Below, in pieces: positions 46,417 to 56,040 of a stretch of DNA of 64,000 nt (positions are counted from its first letter, which is position 1; each line of letters starts with the position of its first letter). The DNA is taken from assembly GCF_900094705.1 (NCBI RefSeq), contig NZ_FMAR01000007.1, positions 124,001 to 188,000 of the forward strand, in the 5' to 3' direction. A model generated the notes under the pieces. That model worked only from the letters and a program-made list of their open reading frames with translations, did not search any database and was not told the origin of the DNA. Source of the DNA: Chitinophaga costaii (lineage in GTDB: Bacteria; Bacteroidota; Bacteroidia; Chitinophagales; Chitinophagaceae). A program made the translations under genes and the position numbers.

Positions 46417-46516
46417 TTTTACACCCCTGAAATCAATTACGGCTTGGATCATCTGCGCCCCCATTCCGGGATAGTTACGCGCTTGCGCAGCTATAGGCTT
46501 TCCTATAATTGGAATT

Positions 46517-46553
46517 AAAATCCCCGCAACCTGACTGCTGCGGGGATTTTTTT
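46517..46553. terminator. Terminator between the small gene and lolA
   Basis: A perfect 12-bp stem (46517-46528 with 46539-46550) with A4 and T7 at the ends; works on both strands. Confidence 0.88.
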
Positions 46554-46574
46554 AAATATGTATACGGTTACCGG

Positions 46575-47225
46575 TTAGCGCAGGTCTACTACCTCTACTC
46601 CTGGGTATTTCTTGGGATCAAAGGTGAAGAGGCCTTCATTTACCGGGACATTGGGTGTAAAGCTGGTGATCTCGTAAGTGAAGCGGTTGCCATCTTTATT
46701 GAAAGTTTTAACGCGGTAAATGGTTTGTGTTTTTTTATCCACCGATACCACCACCTTAAAAGTAGGCTTGCTTTTGTCGGTAGGCGTCATTTCAATATTT
46801 TGCAGTGACTTGCCTTTTTCGGTGGTTTCATCGGCCAGGCGGTAGAGGTAGTCTTTATCGTAGAAATTGGTGAAAAGTTTAGCCGGCGTTAAGGTGGCGT
46901 TGCTTTGGTCTACGTTATTAATAGTTACTTCGTTCGATTCTTTGGTGTAGGTCCAGGAGGTTTTGTTGTCGGAAATTAATTCCTGCCCGTCCATGGCTAC
47001 CTTATATTTATTGCCTTTCATCCACACCTGGCCTTTTTTGGAATCTGTTACTTTATTATTGGCGCCATCCACTTTGAGTGAGAAGTTGGCTACAACAGTG
47101 TTCAACGTTTTAAATTTTTTGCTCACACCGTCGAGGATGGTCTTTGCTTTGGGATCGTTCTGCTGCGCCATGCCAGAAAGCGCAAAGCCGCCGATCAGTA
47201 ATCCAAAGAGAAAAATTTGCTTCAT
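46575..47225 (-). CDS. lolA: Outer-membrane lipoprotein carrier protein LolA
   Basis: Periplasmic chaperone carrying lipoproteins from the inner to the outer membrane. A 216-aa protein with signal peptide MKQIFLFGLLIGGFALSGMAQ and the LolA half-barrel pattern: ILDGVSKKFKTLNTVVANFSLKV, GQVWMKGNKYKVAMDGQELISDNKTSWTY in successive strands, ending LFTFDPKKYPGVEVVDLR. It lies downstream of ftsK on the same strand, a conserved neighbour in many bacteria. A 12-mer shared with the TetR operator (TATTCACTTATC, 47248-47259) is found upstream of it. Confidence 0.88.
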   Translation of the reverse strand: MKQIFLFGLLIGGFALSGMAQQNDPKAKTILDGVSKKFKTLNTVVANFSLKVDGANNKVTDSKKGQVWMKGNKYKVAMDGQELISDNKTSWTYTKESNEVTINNVDQSNATLTPAKLFTNFYDKDYLYRLADETTEKGKSLQNIEMTPTDKSKPTFKVVVSVDKKTQTIYRVKTFNKDGNRFTYEITSFTPNVPVNEGLFTFDPKKYPGVEVVDLR

Positions 47226-47410
47226 GTAGTTGATGGTTTAGGTTTTATATTCACTTATCATGGGTAAGACAAATGCCATGCCGGTACGGATTAAGCAGCC
47301 GGCATTCGTGGTGTTTAATTGTTAAAGATTTTTAGCGGATACAACAAGATAGCCTTATTTCCGGGTGCGTGGATTATTTTATGCTGAATTAACATTCATT
47401 AGCAGTGGGT

Positions 47411-50023
47411 TTATAACAAGCCATCCAGTATTTCTTCCAGATCTCCATCCGATTTCACCTGTACTTCCCTGGCCTTGCTGCCCATGTTAGGGCCTACAAT
47501 GCCGGCAGCTTCTAGCTGATCCATGAGCCGGCCGGCGCGGTTGTAGCCTAGTTTCATGCGACGTTGCAGCAAGGAAGTAGATCCCTGCTGGGTTTGCACG
47601 ATAATGCGGGCAGCCTCTTCAAACAGCGGATCGCGGTCTTGCAGGCTAAATTCTTTGCCTTCCAGGTCTTTTTCATCCACGTATTCCGGCAGTAGAAAGG
47701 CGTCGGGGTACCCACGTTGCTGGCCAATAAATTCGGCCACCCGCTCTACTTCCGGGGTATCCACAAAGGCGCATTGCAGGCGCACCAGCTCCCCATTAAA
47801 AGACACCAGCATATCGCCCTGCCCGATCAACTGTTCTGCGCCGCCTATATCCAGGATGGTGCGGGAATCTATTTTGGAGGATACTTTGAAGGCTATGCGG
47901 GCTGGGAAGTTGGCCTTGATAGTACCTGTAATAATATTTACTGAAGGGCGCTGCGTAGCGATGATGAGGTGAATGCCTACTGCGCGCGCCAACTGTGCCA
48001 GGCGGGCAATAGGCATTTCCACTTCCTTGCCGGCGGTCATAATAAGGTCTGCAAATTCGTCGATCACCAGCACGATGAAGGGCAGGTAACGGTGTCCTTT
48101 CTCGGGGTTGAGGCGTCGTTGGGTAAACTTGGCGTTATACTCGCGGATATTGCGCGTGCCGGCTTCTTTGAGCAGGTCGTAGCGCAGGTCCATTTCAATA
48201 CACAGTGCGTTGAGGGTGTGGATCACCTTTTTGGTATCGGTGATGATGGCCTCTTCTTCGCCAGGCAGTTTGGCGAGGAAGTGTTTTTCAATGAGTTTAT
48301 ACAGCGATAGTTCCACCTTCTTGGGATCCACCAGTACAAATTTCAATTGGCTGGGATGTTTCTTATATAGCAGGGATACCAGCAGGGTGTTAATGCCTAC
48401 AGACTTACCCTGGCCGGTAGCCCCGGCCATGAGCAGGTGGGGCATTTTGGAAAGATCGGCGATGAAATTTTCGTTGTCGATCTTTTTACCAATGGCAATG
48501 GGCAGGTCCATGCTACTGTTTTGGAATTTATCCGATGAAAGCATGTTCTTCAGCGACACGATGCTTTTGCGGATATTGGGCACTTCAATACCGATGGTAC
48601 CCTTGCCTGGTATGGGAGCAATGATGCGGATGCCCAGTGCAGACAGGCTCAGAGCGATATCGTCTTCCAGGTTTTTAATACGGGAAATGCGCACGCCCGC
48701 TGCCGGCACAATCTCGTACAGCGTAACAGTAGGCCCTACGGTGGCGCTGATCTTCTGAATAGCGATGTCGTAGTTTTTGAGCGTATCGATAATCTGGTTT
48801 TTATTTTTCTCCAGTTCTGCGGCGTCCTGCACCACCTTTTCGGTGCTATGCTGGTCTAGCAGTTCCAGGATAGGATATTTGTAATCGCGCAGGTCCAGGA
48901 TAGGGTCGTAAGGATCTACACTCACGGGTTGGGCCGGTCCCAGGTCCTGGCTATCGTCTACGGCGGGTTCGTCTTCGAATACGGGTTTTACTTCAAAGGC
49001 CACATCCATCGGGGCGTTGTTCTTGCGACGGTTGTTGGCCGGGGCAAAAGTTTCTTCCAGGTCGGGTACTTTTTCATCGTTCATGGCAAAAGGCGGCGGG
49101 CCATCTGCCTCTTCCGGCACCAGCACATCCAGTTGTGGGGCATGGGCGGCGGGGATCACGGTAATCAGTGGGGAAACGACGGGCTCTTCGCGTTCTATGA
49201 GCTCCATTGTTACGCCGGTTTCTTCAGGATCTATGACAGCGGGCGGAATAACGGTAACGCCTGTATCATTCTTCAGTCCATTCTTTTTGCTTTTGGATTT
49301 TTCCATTACCGGCTCCGGTTCGGCGGCCATTTCTTCGACCAGCACTTCGGGTGTTGCTACCGGCTTGGGTTTGGGCTTACGCTGGGGCAGTTTAAATTCG
49401 AAGTTAAATTTCCAGATAAGCCAGCAGAAGCCAATTACCAGCAGCAGCAGGCCGGTACCCAGGGTGCCCAGGAAACCGGTAGTCCAACGGTTCAGGGCAT
49501 TGCCCACGGCACCGCCCCAGGGAAAGCCTGCGTGGCCGGCCACGAAAGCGGTTGCCATGCTAATGTAGAGCAGGCCAAATAAAACGTATTTCACATTGCG
49601 CCACACGCGAAATACGCGGCGTCCTACGATGAAGTTAGTACCAAGAATAAAAGCGAAGTAGCAAAACAGGTAGCAGGCCAGCCCGAAACCGTTGTAAAAA
49701 AACCAATGGGAGATAAATGCCCCGGACCGGCCCAGGAGGTTTTCCACATGTTCGTCGCCCATGAACATGAGATGAAAGGAATAGCGGAATACCTTGTCCT
49801 GGTCTTCTTCCCAGGTAAACAGGTAAGAGGTGAAGGCAATAAACCCCAACAAGGCCAGCAACAGCAACCCCACGCCCAGTACCTTGTGGGTACGTTCGTC
49901 CTTTACCAATTCTTTTACCTTCACATCGGCCACCCTATCTGCTTTCAGTACCATCGCGGGATCCTTGGCAGGGGGCGTTTTTTTGCTGTCAGGCTTCTCG
50001 TTTTTCAGTTTGTTTTTCGACAT
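47411..50023 (-). CDS. ftsK: DNA translocase FtsK
   Basis: Septum-anchored motor that clears and aligns chromosome ends at division. About 870 aa from ATG 50023 (a TTG reading adds 4). Four N-terminal membrane helices, an acidic/proline-rich linker (about 215-390), then the motor: MAGATGQGKSVGINTLL (Walker A), FIVLVIDEFADLI (Walker B), and a C-terminal gamma winged-helix domain (QQGSTSLLQRRMKLGYNRAGRLMDQLE) that reads KOPS sites. Linked with lolA downstream. Confidence 0.95.
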   Translation of the reverse strand: MSKNKLKNEKPDSKKTPPAKDPAMVLKADRVADVKVKELVKDERTHKVLGVGLLLLALLGFIAFTSYLFTWEEDQDKVFRYSFHLMFMGDEHVENLLGRSGAFISHWFFYNGFGLACYLFCYFAFILGTNFIVGRRVFRVWRNVKYVLFGLLYISMATAFVAGHAGFPWGGAVGNALNRWTTGFLGTLGTGLLLLVIGFCWLIWKFNFEFKLPQRKPKPKPVATPEVLVEEMAAEPEPVMEKSKSKKNGLKNDTGVTVIPPAVIDPEETGVTMELIEREEPVVSPLITVIPAAHAPQLDVLVPEEADGPPPFAMNDEKVPDLEETFAPANNRRKNNAPMDVAFEVKPVFEDEPAVDDSQDLGPAQPVSVDPYDPILDLRDYKYPILELLDQHSTEKVVQDAAELEKNKNQIIDTLKNYDIAIQKISATVGPTVTLYEIVPAAGVRISRIKNLEDDIALSLSALGIRIIAPIPGKGTIGIEVPNIRKSIVSLKNMLSSDKFQNSSMDLPIAIGKKIDNENFIADLSKMPHLLMAGATGQGKSVGINTLLVSLLYKKHPSQLKFVLVDPKKVELSLYKLIEKHFLAKLPGEEEAIITDTKKVIHTLNALCIEMDLRYDLLKEAGTRNIREYNAKFTQRRLNPEKGHRYLPFIVLVIDEFADLIMTAGKEVEMPIARLAQLARAVGIHLIIATQRPSVNIITGTIKANFPARIAFKVSSKIDSRTILDIGGAEQLIGQGDMLVSFNGELVRLQCAFVDTPEVERVAEFIGQQRGYPDAFLLPEYVDEKDLEGKEFSLQDRDPLFEEAARIIVQTQQGSTSLLQRRMKLGYNRAGRLMDQLEAAGIVGPNMGSKAREVQVKSDGDLEEILDGLL

Positions 50024-50068
50024 ATCTCTGGTCAAAATTAAGCCGGCCCGCTGAAAATACCCTAAATA

Positions 50069-51505
50069 TTATTTGGTTTCCAGGGTTGGCAACAATGTAA
50101 CCCAATTGCTGATGAAATCCACCACGGTGGGCGAGATGGATTGTTCCAGGGTTTTATATTCCCCTACCGTACACTCCTGGCATTCCTGCAACAAATGATT
50201 GAGTCCATCAAATTTACGGATCGTAAGCTTTTTATTGCCGCCTTTGCGCAGTTCCGCCTCCATTCCTTTTAAATTCTGGTCTGCGTCTACCTGCACGTCC
50301 CGGCTGCCGCCTATGGCCAGGAAGGGGCAATGAATGCGGGGCAAATAAGCTGCCGGGTCAAAGCGCAGGATAGACGACATTTCCGGGCTCATTAAGCTGG
50401 TTACAATACTTACTACATATTGTGCTTCGGGCATTTTGGCTTTGTCTTCGGGACTTAGGGCGGCGTATTGTTTTGTTGCTTCCGCAGTAAGTTGCTGCTT
50501 TATAATATCTTTTTCTGTTTGGGTGGTCACGATATCAAACAGCGCTTTCATGTTAGACAACCTATTATTCACCACGGTATCAGGTGCACCTATAGAACGG
50601 TATACCAGTTCATTTTGTTTTAACATCATGTCTTCCCCTTTCACGCCGGGGCCAGACAGGGAAATAGCGAAAGCCACCTGAGGATTATCTGCCGCTACTA
50701 CTTGCAGAATATTGCCCCCCTCGCTGTGGCCCAGCAGGCCAATGTGGTTCACATCTACATCCGGCCGGGTGCGCAGGTAGGCAATGGCGGCTTTGGCATC
50801 GGAGGCAAAGTCGGCGATGCCTGCAGTGCCGTAGGCCCCGGTGGATGCGCCCACTCCACGGTCGTCGTAGCGAAGTACGGCCACGCCATCACGGGTAAGC
50901 TGGTCGGCGATAATCCAAAATGGTTTGTGTCCGAACACGGTTTCATCACGGTCCTGCGGACCGGAGCCGGTGATCATCACCACCACGGGATAACGTTTAT
51001 TGCGACTGGGCCGTGTAAAAGTGCCGGCCAGCGTAAGCCTGGCGCTGTCGTTAGGGATCAGCACTTCCTGGACCACATAGTTAAAGGGTGGTTTTGGATT
51101 TTGGGGCCGGTTGGGCTGTATATCCTGCACGGAGGTTTCGGTGCGGCTGAAACCCGTTGGCAAGCTTAACCCGTTTTGTTTATAACTGCCTATGTAAGCG
51201 CTGGCGCGGTAATCCCATACGCCTTCGAAGCGGGCATTGGCAGTGGCTACTTCCAGGAAAAGCGTATCTCCATGCAGGGCTGCGCGGGTAAGCGGCAGGC
51301 CGGTTTTCATTTGGTCGGGGCTTAGTAATTGGCCACTGTAGCTAGTATCGCTCTTTTTTTGCAAGATAAGGTTGATGCGAAGCTTATGCCCATTTACATT
51401 CAGCACACTGTACCAGTTGCCGGTAATGTCGGGTTGGGGATCTTTCTGGGCCATTGCGGCTGCACCGGTGAGTAAGGCCAGCATAAAAGCAATAACATAT
51501 TTCAT
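50069..51505 (-). CDS. Exported alpha/beta hydrolase with N-terminal beta domain
   Basis: A 478-aa protein with a signal peptide (MKYVIAFMLALLTGAAAMAQ). Residues about 25-140 form a lipocalin-like beta domain (ITGNWYSVLNVNGHKLRINLILQ). The hydrolase domain follows with nucleophile Ser in GLLGHSEGG, acid in AIGGSRDVQVDADQN and His in FDGLNHLLQECQEC. It belongs to the serine aminopeptidase/acyl esterase group. The gene directly upstream is its paralogue, 21 bp away, so both form an operon. Substrate unknown. Confidence 0.8.
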   Translation of the reverse strand: MKYVIAFMLALLTGAAAMAQKDPQPDITGNWYSVLNVNGHKLRINLILQKKSDTSYSGQLLSPDQMKTGLPLTRAALHGDTLFLEVATANARFEGVWDYRASAYIGSYKQNGLSLPTGFSRTETSVQDIQPNRPQNPKPPFNYVVQEVLIPNDSARLTLAGTFTRPSRNKRYPVVVMITGSGPQDRDETVFGHKPFWIIADQLTRDGVAVLRYDDRGVGASTGAYGTAGIADFASDAKAAIAYLRTRPDVDVNHIGLLGHSEGGNILQVVAADNPQVAFAISLSGPGVKGEDMMLKQNELVYRSIGAPDTVVNNRLSNMKALFDIVTTQTEKDIIKQQLTAEATKQYAALSPEDKAKMPEAQYVVSIVTSLMSPEMSSILRFDPAAYLPRIHCPFLAIGGSRDVQVDADQNLKGMEAELRKGGNKKLTIRKFDGLNHLLQECQECTVGEYKTLEQSISPTVVDFISNWVTLLPTLETK

Positions 51506-51526
51506 GGCTTTAAATTTATGTTTAAT

Positions 51527-52702
51527 TCAATGGTTCACCACTTCCTGTATCCAGTTAGCCAGCAGCGCCAGCACCGGTGGGGCAATCGTTTGCGGCAACG
51601 TAATGTATTCTTCGGGTTTGCAGGTGTTGCATTCCTGCAGCAAATGATTCAGGCCTTCAAATGCTTTGATGGTCACGTTTCGGTTGCCGCCGGTAGCCAG
51701 GCCTTCGGCGATGGCTTTTAAATTAGCGCTGGCATCCAGTTGCAGGTCTTTGCTGCCGGATATGGCCAGGAAGGGGCAATGAATATGGGGAAGGTATAAC
51801 TGAGGGTCGAAACGCAGCACCGACAAGGCTTCCGGCTTGGTTTGCACTTTCAGCAGGCTACGCACATACTTTGCTTCGCTTTCATGGCCCCGCTCTTCGG
51901 GCTGGAGCGACTGGTATTTGGCGGAAAGGAAGGCGGCGGCTTTAGCAAGCATCGTGTCTTTGTTGCGCTCTTTTACCAATATATCAAAAAAGGCGGCGTT
52001 GCTGCGTATTTCCCGGGTGGCGGAGGCGCTGTCCATCTCCATCATCCCGGCCAGTACGCCCTGTTGGGACAAGCTAATGTCGGCCCCTTTCAGGCCCGGG
52101 CCGGAGGCGCTGATCACGAAGGCCACGCCTGGATAGCTTGCCGCAACGATCTGCGCTACTTCTGCGCCCTCGCTATGTCCCAGCAGGCCAATGGCAGTGG
52201 TATCTACATCTGGCCGGGATCTCAGGTATTGTATGGCGGCCTGTACGTCTGTTGCAAAGTCAAAGATATCGGCCTTGTCATACTTACCGGTGGAACCGCC
52301 CACGCCGCGATCGTCGAACCGCAGCACGGCGATACCGTGATTAGACAGGTAATCAGCGATCACCCAAAATGGCTTATGATGGGGGCGCGACTCGTTGCGA
52401 TCTTGCGGGCCTGAGCCGGTAATGGTGATGACCGCCGGGTAGCGGCCATCGGGCCGGGGCCGGGTGAATGTACCTGCCAGCCGGATCTGCGCCGTAGCAT
52501 TCCGGAAACGTACTTCTTCCACCGCGTAGGCAAAAGGTGGCTTCGGCTGTTGAAGGGCGGCGGCAGGGATTTGCGCGGCGGCCATGGCCCATGCACAACA
52601 GCCCAAGCCTGTTATGATCCAGTATATTATTCCGGTATGGGCTGCGGGGCTAAGGGCCACGCGGCGGATACAACGGCTTACGAAGCGTACAAAAAAATTC
52701 AT
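51527..52702 (-). CDS. Exported alpha/beta hydrolase, paralogue of the next gene
   Basis: A 391-aa enzyme sharing many phrases with its neighbour: RYPAVITITGSGPQDRNE, VLRFDDRGVGGSTG, GLLGHSEGAEV (nucleophile), ISGSKDLQLDASANL and FEGLNHLLQECNTC (catalytic His). The N-terminal beta domain of the neighbour is missing; an unusual Arg-rich start with a single hydrophobic helix (GIIYWIITGLGCCAWAMAAAQ) leads directly into the hydrolase. Likely a tandem duplication followed by domain loss or gain. First gene of the two-gene operon. Confidence 0.78.
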   Translation of the reverse strand: MNFFVRFVSRCIRRVALSPAAHTGIIYWIITGLGCCAWAMAAAQIPAAALQQPKPPFAYAVEEVRFRNATAQIRLAGTFTRPRPDGRYPAVITITGSGPQDRNESRPHHKPFWVIADYLSNHGIAVLRFDDRGVGGSTGKYDKADIFDFATDVQAAIQYLRSRPDVDTTAIGLLGHSEGAEVAQIVAASYPGVAFVISASGPGLKGADISLSQQGVLAGMMEMDSASATREIRSNAAFFDILVKERNKDTMLAKAAAFLSAKYQSLQPEERGHESEAKYVRSLLKVQTKPEALSVLRFDPQLYLPHIHCPFLAISGSKDLQLDASANLKAIAEGLATGGNRNVTIKAFEGLNHLLQECNTCKPEEYITLPQTIAPPVLALLANWIQEVVNH

Positions 52703-52874
52703 CCAGGCGTGTTTAGCAGGCGTTGTTGCGGTACATAACTACATCAAATTGCCGACAATCAAGGGATTTCTCTCCATAAAGATTCGTTAAAGCCCTGCCT
52801 TATTTTTACCGGCAAACCTCCGGTGCCGTAGCCATTCAGCAGCGACACGGTAGGTTTGCAGCGAATTTTACGAC

Positions 52875-53264
52875 TTATTTCCATTTCAGTACAGCTAGTA
52901 GCAGCAGCACCCACCCTATAATAAAACAGAGCCCGCCTAATGGTGTAATTGCACCAATGGCCCGCGGAAACTCCACCCCTGCGGCTTTGCAAAGAACAAT
53001 GGCGTAAAGAGAGCCGGAAAACAAAAAAGTGCCTATCACGAAAAGGCGGCCAGCCCAGGTAAGCTGTGCGCCCGGCATCCAGTTATACAGGATGGCTACG
53101 GCCAGCAAGGCAAATACATGATAGAACTGGTAAGTAACGCCTGTCTGGAAAGTGGTTACCGCTTCCGGTGCTACCAGTTCTTTTAATTTGTGTGCGCCAA
53201 AAGCGCCGAAGGTTACAGCCAGGGCGCCCAGTACTGCCGCCCACACTAAAAATCCTTTATGCAT
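52875..53264 (-). CDS. DUF423 inner-membrane protein
   Basis: A 129-aa protein with four membrane segments, of the DUF423/YgdD family: MHKGFLVWAAVLGALAVTFGAFGAHKLKEL is the family signature, followed by FQTGVTYQFYHVFALLAVAIL and the closing helix LGGLCFIIGWVLLLLAVL. Function not known. Its ATG overlaps the aroK stop by 8 bp, so the two are translationally coupled. Confidence 0.88.
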   Translation of the reverse strand: MHKGFLVWAAVLGALAVTFGAFGAHKLKELVAPEAVTTFQTGVTYQFYHVFALLAVAILYNWMPGAQLTWAGRLFVIGTFLFSGSLYAIVLCKAAGVEFPRAIGAITPLGGLCFIIGWVLLLLAVLKWK

Positions 53265-53760
53265 CTGCTAGTTTTTCCGTAAAGGTATCCAAAGAAATAT
53301 CATCCTGGTTTATGATCAACTGCGCCTGTCCATAAAATGGTGCGCGCTCACTGAGTTTCCTTTCAATAAAATCTGCCACGTCTTCATCGGGCATATCGGC
53401 GATCAGGGGGCGTTTGTATTTCTTGCGCACCAGCCTTTCTGCCATGACATCGATAGAAGGATGAAGCCAGATGGTGACACCCCGCCCATTCATAAGGTCT
53501 ATGTTTTCCTGCAGGCAAGGCGTGCCACCGCCGCAGGAAATAAGGAATTTGTCTTGTTTGGATAACTCCCGCAGCAGGTTGCTTTCTTTCTGGCGGAAAT
53601 AATCTTCCCCTTTGTTAGCAAAAATATCGCTGATGGTCATTGCTTCATCCTGTACAATTACTTCGTCGAGGTCATAGAATGGCAATTGGTAGTGGTCTGC
53701 CAATTGTTTGCCCCAAAAGGATTTACCGGCACCCATAAAGCCTAATAAGAAGATTTTCAA
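53257..53760 (-). CDS. aroK: Shikimate kinase
   Basis: Phosphorylates shikimate in aromatic amino acid synthesis. 167 aa, with P-loop GFMGAGKSFWGKQLA, shikimate-binding FYDLDEVI and CGGGTPC, and the LID region RKKYKRPLIADMPDED. The start must be TTG at 53760, because the family N-terminus MKIFLLGFMGAGKS has no ATG. The 9-mer ATTTGTCAC (minus strand, 53845-53853) lies 85 bp upstream. Confidence 0.92.
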   Translation of the reverse strand: MKIFLLGFMGAGKSFWGKQLADHYQLPFYDLDEVIVQDEAMTISDIFANKGEDYFRQKESNLLRELSKQDKFLISCGGGTPCLQENIDLMNGRGVTIWLHPSIDVMAERLVRKKYKRPLIADMPDEDVADFIERKLSERAPFYGQAQLIINQDDISLDTFTEKLADA

Positions 53761-53861
53761 AGTGATGTTATTTTAAGATGAGAGCGTTGCTGCTGGCATT
53801 TGCGGAATCAAATTAAACTAAATTTCGATTGATTGCAACGAGGGGTGACAAATACACTATA

Positions 53862-54512
53862 TCAACACGTTGCCGCAGCTCCCTGCACCGCATCAGAGGT
53901 AAGCGTCCAGGCCAGGCATAAGGTGTCTTCCAGCAGGTATTGCAGTTGGAGCAGGGCCTCTACATCGCCCTTATGAAAGCGGCAGTGGATAAGGCCTGCG
54001 GGCCGGCAGGGAAAGGGCTGCAACCGGATATGCTCTTTAAAATCAATGCCCCCATGGCCATACCATTTATATACGGCTTCCTTGGCGCTCCAGCAAATGG
54101 TTTTGTGGGCCAAAGCCCGCGCCGGGTCTATGAAAGCGCGTTCGGCCACACTCAGGAACTTGGGCGCTATTTTTTCAATGGTGGGCTGCATTTCTTCAAT
54201 ATCTATACCCACGCTGCCATGACGGCTAATGATGGCGGCAGCATAATTACCGCAATGCGAAATGGAAAAATGGAAACGCCCGTCGGTAAGCACCGGCTTA
54301 CGGTTATTGGAAATACGGATATCGGCCACCGGGAAATCGGCGAATAAACTGGTAAGCAGGTAGCGCCCCGCCAGGTGTTGGAGGCGCTTGTGCAGGTGAT
54401 GAATACTGGACTGTACCTGTACCCTTGCTTCAAAAAAAGCTGCGGTTTCCGCTATCTGCCACACGCCCAATATGGTGCCGGGATCAATTTGTATGGTACG
54501 TATTAATGGCAT
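53862..54512 (-). CDS. 4'-phosphopantetheinyl transferase (Sfp type)
   Basis: Attaches the CoA-derived arm to carrier proteins. 216 aa with the two family motifs: GIDIEEMQP (metal-binding) and WSAKEAVYKWYG (catalytic), plus HFSISHCGNYAAAI. The length and both motifs suit the Sfp/EntD group that serves fatty acid or secondary metabolite carriers; no polyketide or peptide synthetase is nearby. A 145-bp gap separates it from dcd, which is divergent. Confidence 0.88.
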   Translation of the reverse strand: MPLIRTIQIDPGTILGVWQIAETAAFFEARVQVQSSIHHLHKRLQHLAGRYLLTSLFADFPVADIRISNNRKPVLTDGRFHFSISHCGNYAAAIISRHGSVGIDIEEMQPTIEKIAPKFLSVAERAFIDPARALAHKTICWSAKEAVYKWYGHGGIDFKEHIRLQPFPCRPAGLIHCRFHKGDVEALLQLQYLLEDTLCLAWTLTSDAVQGAAATC

Positions 54513-54657
54513 ATCTTGCCAAATTAAAAGTTAAACAGCGAAATGCCAAATGAATGTATCTGGTACAAGATATTCGGTACAAGGTACGGCATTCGAGGGA
54601 ACTGCATAAAGCCTTGTAGATAGTACACCCTACAATGCATCATCAAATACTACGATT

Positions 54658-55194
54658 ATGATATTGTCCGACAAACGTATACTGGAAGAAATTTCCAAAG
54701 GCACCATCCTCATAGCGCCTTTTGACCGCAAGTACCTGGGGACAAATTCCTACGATGTGCATCTGGGCAAATACCTGGCTACTTACAAGGACCGTGTGCT
54801 GGATGCCCGGGCGCATAATACGATTGAGCATTTTGAAATACCCAAAGAGGGCTTTGTACTTCATCCCGGCACCTTATACCTGGGGGTAACAGAAGAATAT
54901 ACTGAAACCCACGCCCACGTACCTTTTCTGGAAGGCAAGTCCAGCACTGGCCGCCTCGGCATAGACATACATGCCACTGCCGGCAAGGGCGATGTAGGCT
55001 TTTGCAATACCTGGACCCTGGAAATTTCCTGCGCGCAGCCGGTACGCATCTACGCTGGCATGCCCATTGGCCAGCTTATTTATTTTGTGGTGGAAGGGGA
55101 TGTAGAAATTCTTTACAACAAAAAAGGTAATGCCAAGTACAACAGCCGTACCATCCGCCCTGTGGAAAGTATGATGTGGAAGAATGAATTTTAA
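54658..55194 (+). CDS. dcd: dCTP deaminase
   Basis: Deaminates dCTP to dUTP for thymidylate synthesis. 178 aa, with the trimeric dUTPase-like fold: TNSYDVHLGKYLATY, EGKSSTGRLGIDIHATAG (nucleotide loop and catalytic Glu region), GDVGFCNTWTLEI and the C-terminal QPVRIYAGMPIGQLIYF. All expected blocks are there; whether it is mono- or bifunctional (dUTP-forming) cannot be told. Confidence 0.93.
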   Translation: MILSDKRILEEISKGTILIAPFDRKYLGTNSYDVHLGKYLATYKDRVLDARAHNTIEHFEIPKEGFVLHPGTLYLGVTEEYTETHAHVPFLEGKSSTGRLGIDIHATAGKGDVGFCNTWTLEISCAQPVRIYAGMPIGQLIYFVVEGDVEILYNKKGNAKYNSRTIRPVESMMWKNEF

Positions 55195-55226
55195 TCCTGC
55201 CACTTAACATAAAAGCTGTGTGATTG

Positions 55227-55832
55227 CTATGGCTTCTGGGTTAACAGCTCGGCAATCGTGGTACAAGCGAAGATTACCGCAGCCGTCTTGTTCTTGTTAA
55301 GCAAAAATTCCCTGATAAACTTCAGCGATGCAGTGATATGACTATTGACGGTAGCCACCGAGATATTAAATTTAGTAGCGGCATCTTTGTAGCTATTTCC
55401 TTCCAGTTTGCAATAAATAAAAATTTGTTTTCGCTGCGGTGATAGCTGAGCGATGGCTTCGTGAAGGAATTTTTCATTTTCCTTTGCTTCGAGCTGCACA
55501 TCGGAATGAAAATATTGTACGATGGCATTATTCATCAGGTGGGCGGTAAGTTTTGCATCTTTGGCAGCCTTCCGGAAAAAATCAAATACCTGGTTTTGTG
55601 CCACCTTGAACAAGTATGCATTAAAATGCAGTTCCAAATTTATTTCCTCCCGCTTTTGCCAAATCTTCAAAAAAATATCCTGCACAAGCTCGTCGGTAAT
55701 GCCATTATCTTTCACCAAGGCAAATACCTTCACATAGATTGATTTAAAAAAATGGTGATACAAGCGCGTAAATGCGTTCCTGTCTCCACCTTTCAATCGG
55801 ACCAATAAATCTTGCAGTTCATTCTCCTTCAC
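55227..55832 (-). CDS. ECF RNA polymerase sigma factor (FecI-like)
   Basis: A 201-aa sigma factor from a GTG start. Region 2 reads AFTRLYHHFFKSIYVKVFALVKD and ELVQDIFLKIWQKREEI; region 4 reads LSPQRKQIFIYCKLEGNSYKDAATKFNISVATVNSHI. The C-terminus has a hydrophobic tail (TAAVIFACTTIAELL), seen in many Bacteroidota FecI-like factors. It is divergent from fecR, 208 bp away, whereas such pairs are usually in tandem. It probably directs the SusCD locus. Confidence 0.9.
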   Translation of the reverse strand: MKENELQDLLVRLKGGDRNAFTRLYHHFFKSIYVKVFALVKDNGITDELVQDIFLKIWQKREEINLELHFNAYLFKVAQNQVFDFFRKAAKDAKLTAHLMNNAIVQYFHSDVQLEAKENEKFLHEAIAQLSPQRKQIFIYCKLEGNSYKDAATKFNISVATVNSHITASLKFIREFLLNKNKTAAVIFACTTIAELLTQKP

Positions 55833-56040
55833 AATGCGTGCTATTTGATGGCGAGAACTAAAAAATCACAATTCTGCTGCTTAAATGTAATTAAAATTTA
55901 AGACACGTAGGATGTTTTGCGCAGGCTGAGAGAGGAATCGTGTTTTTTTTTAAAATTATTTAAAAACGATTCATTGCTTTTTGTTCCGGCTACGTATTCA
56001 TTATAGACGGTTTCGCAAAAACTGGATTTAACAGGTAAAA

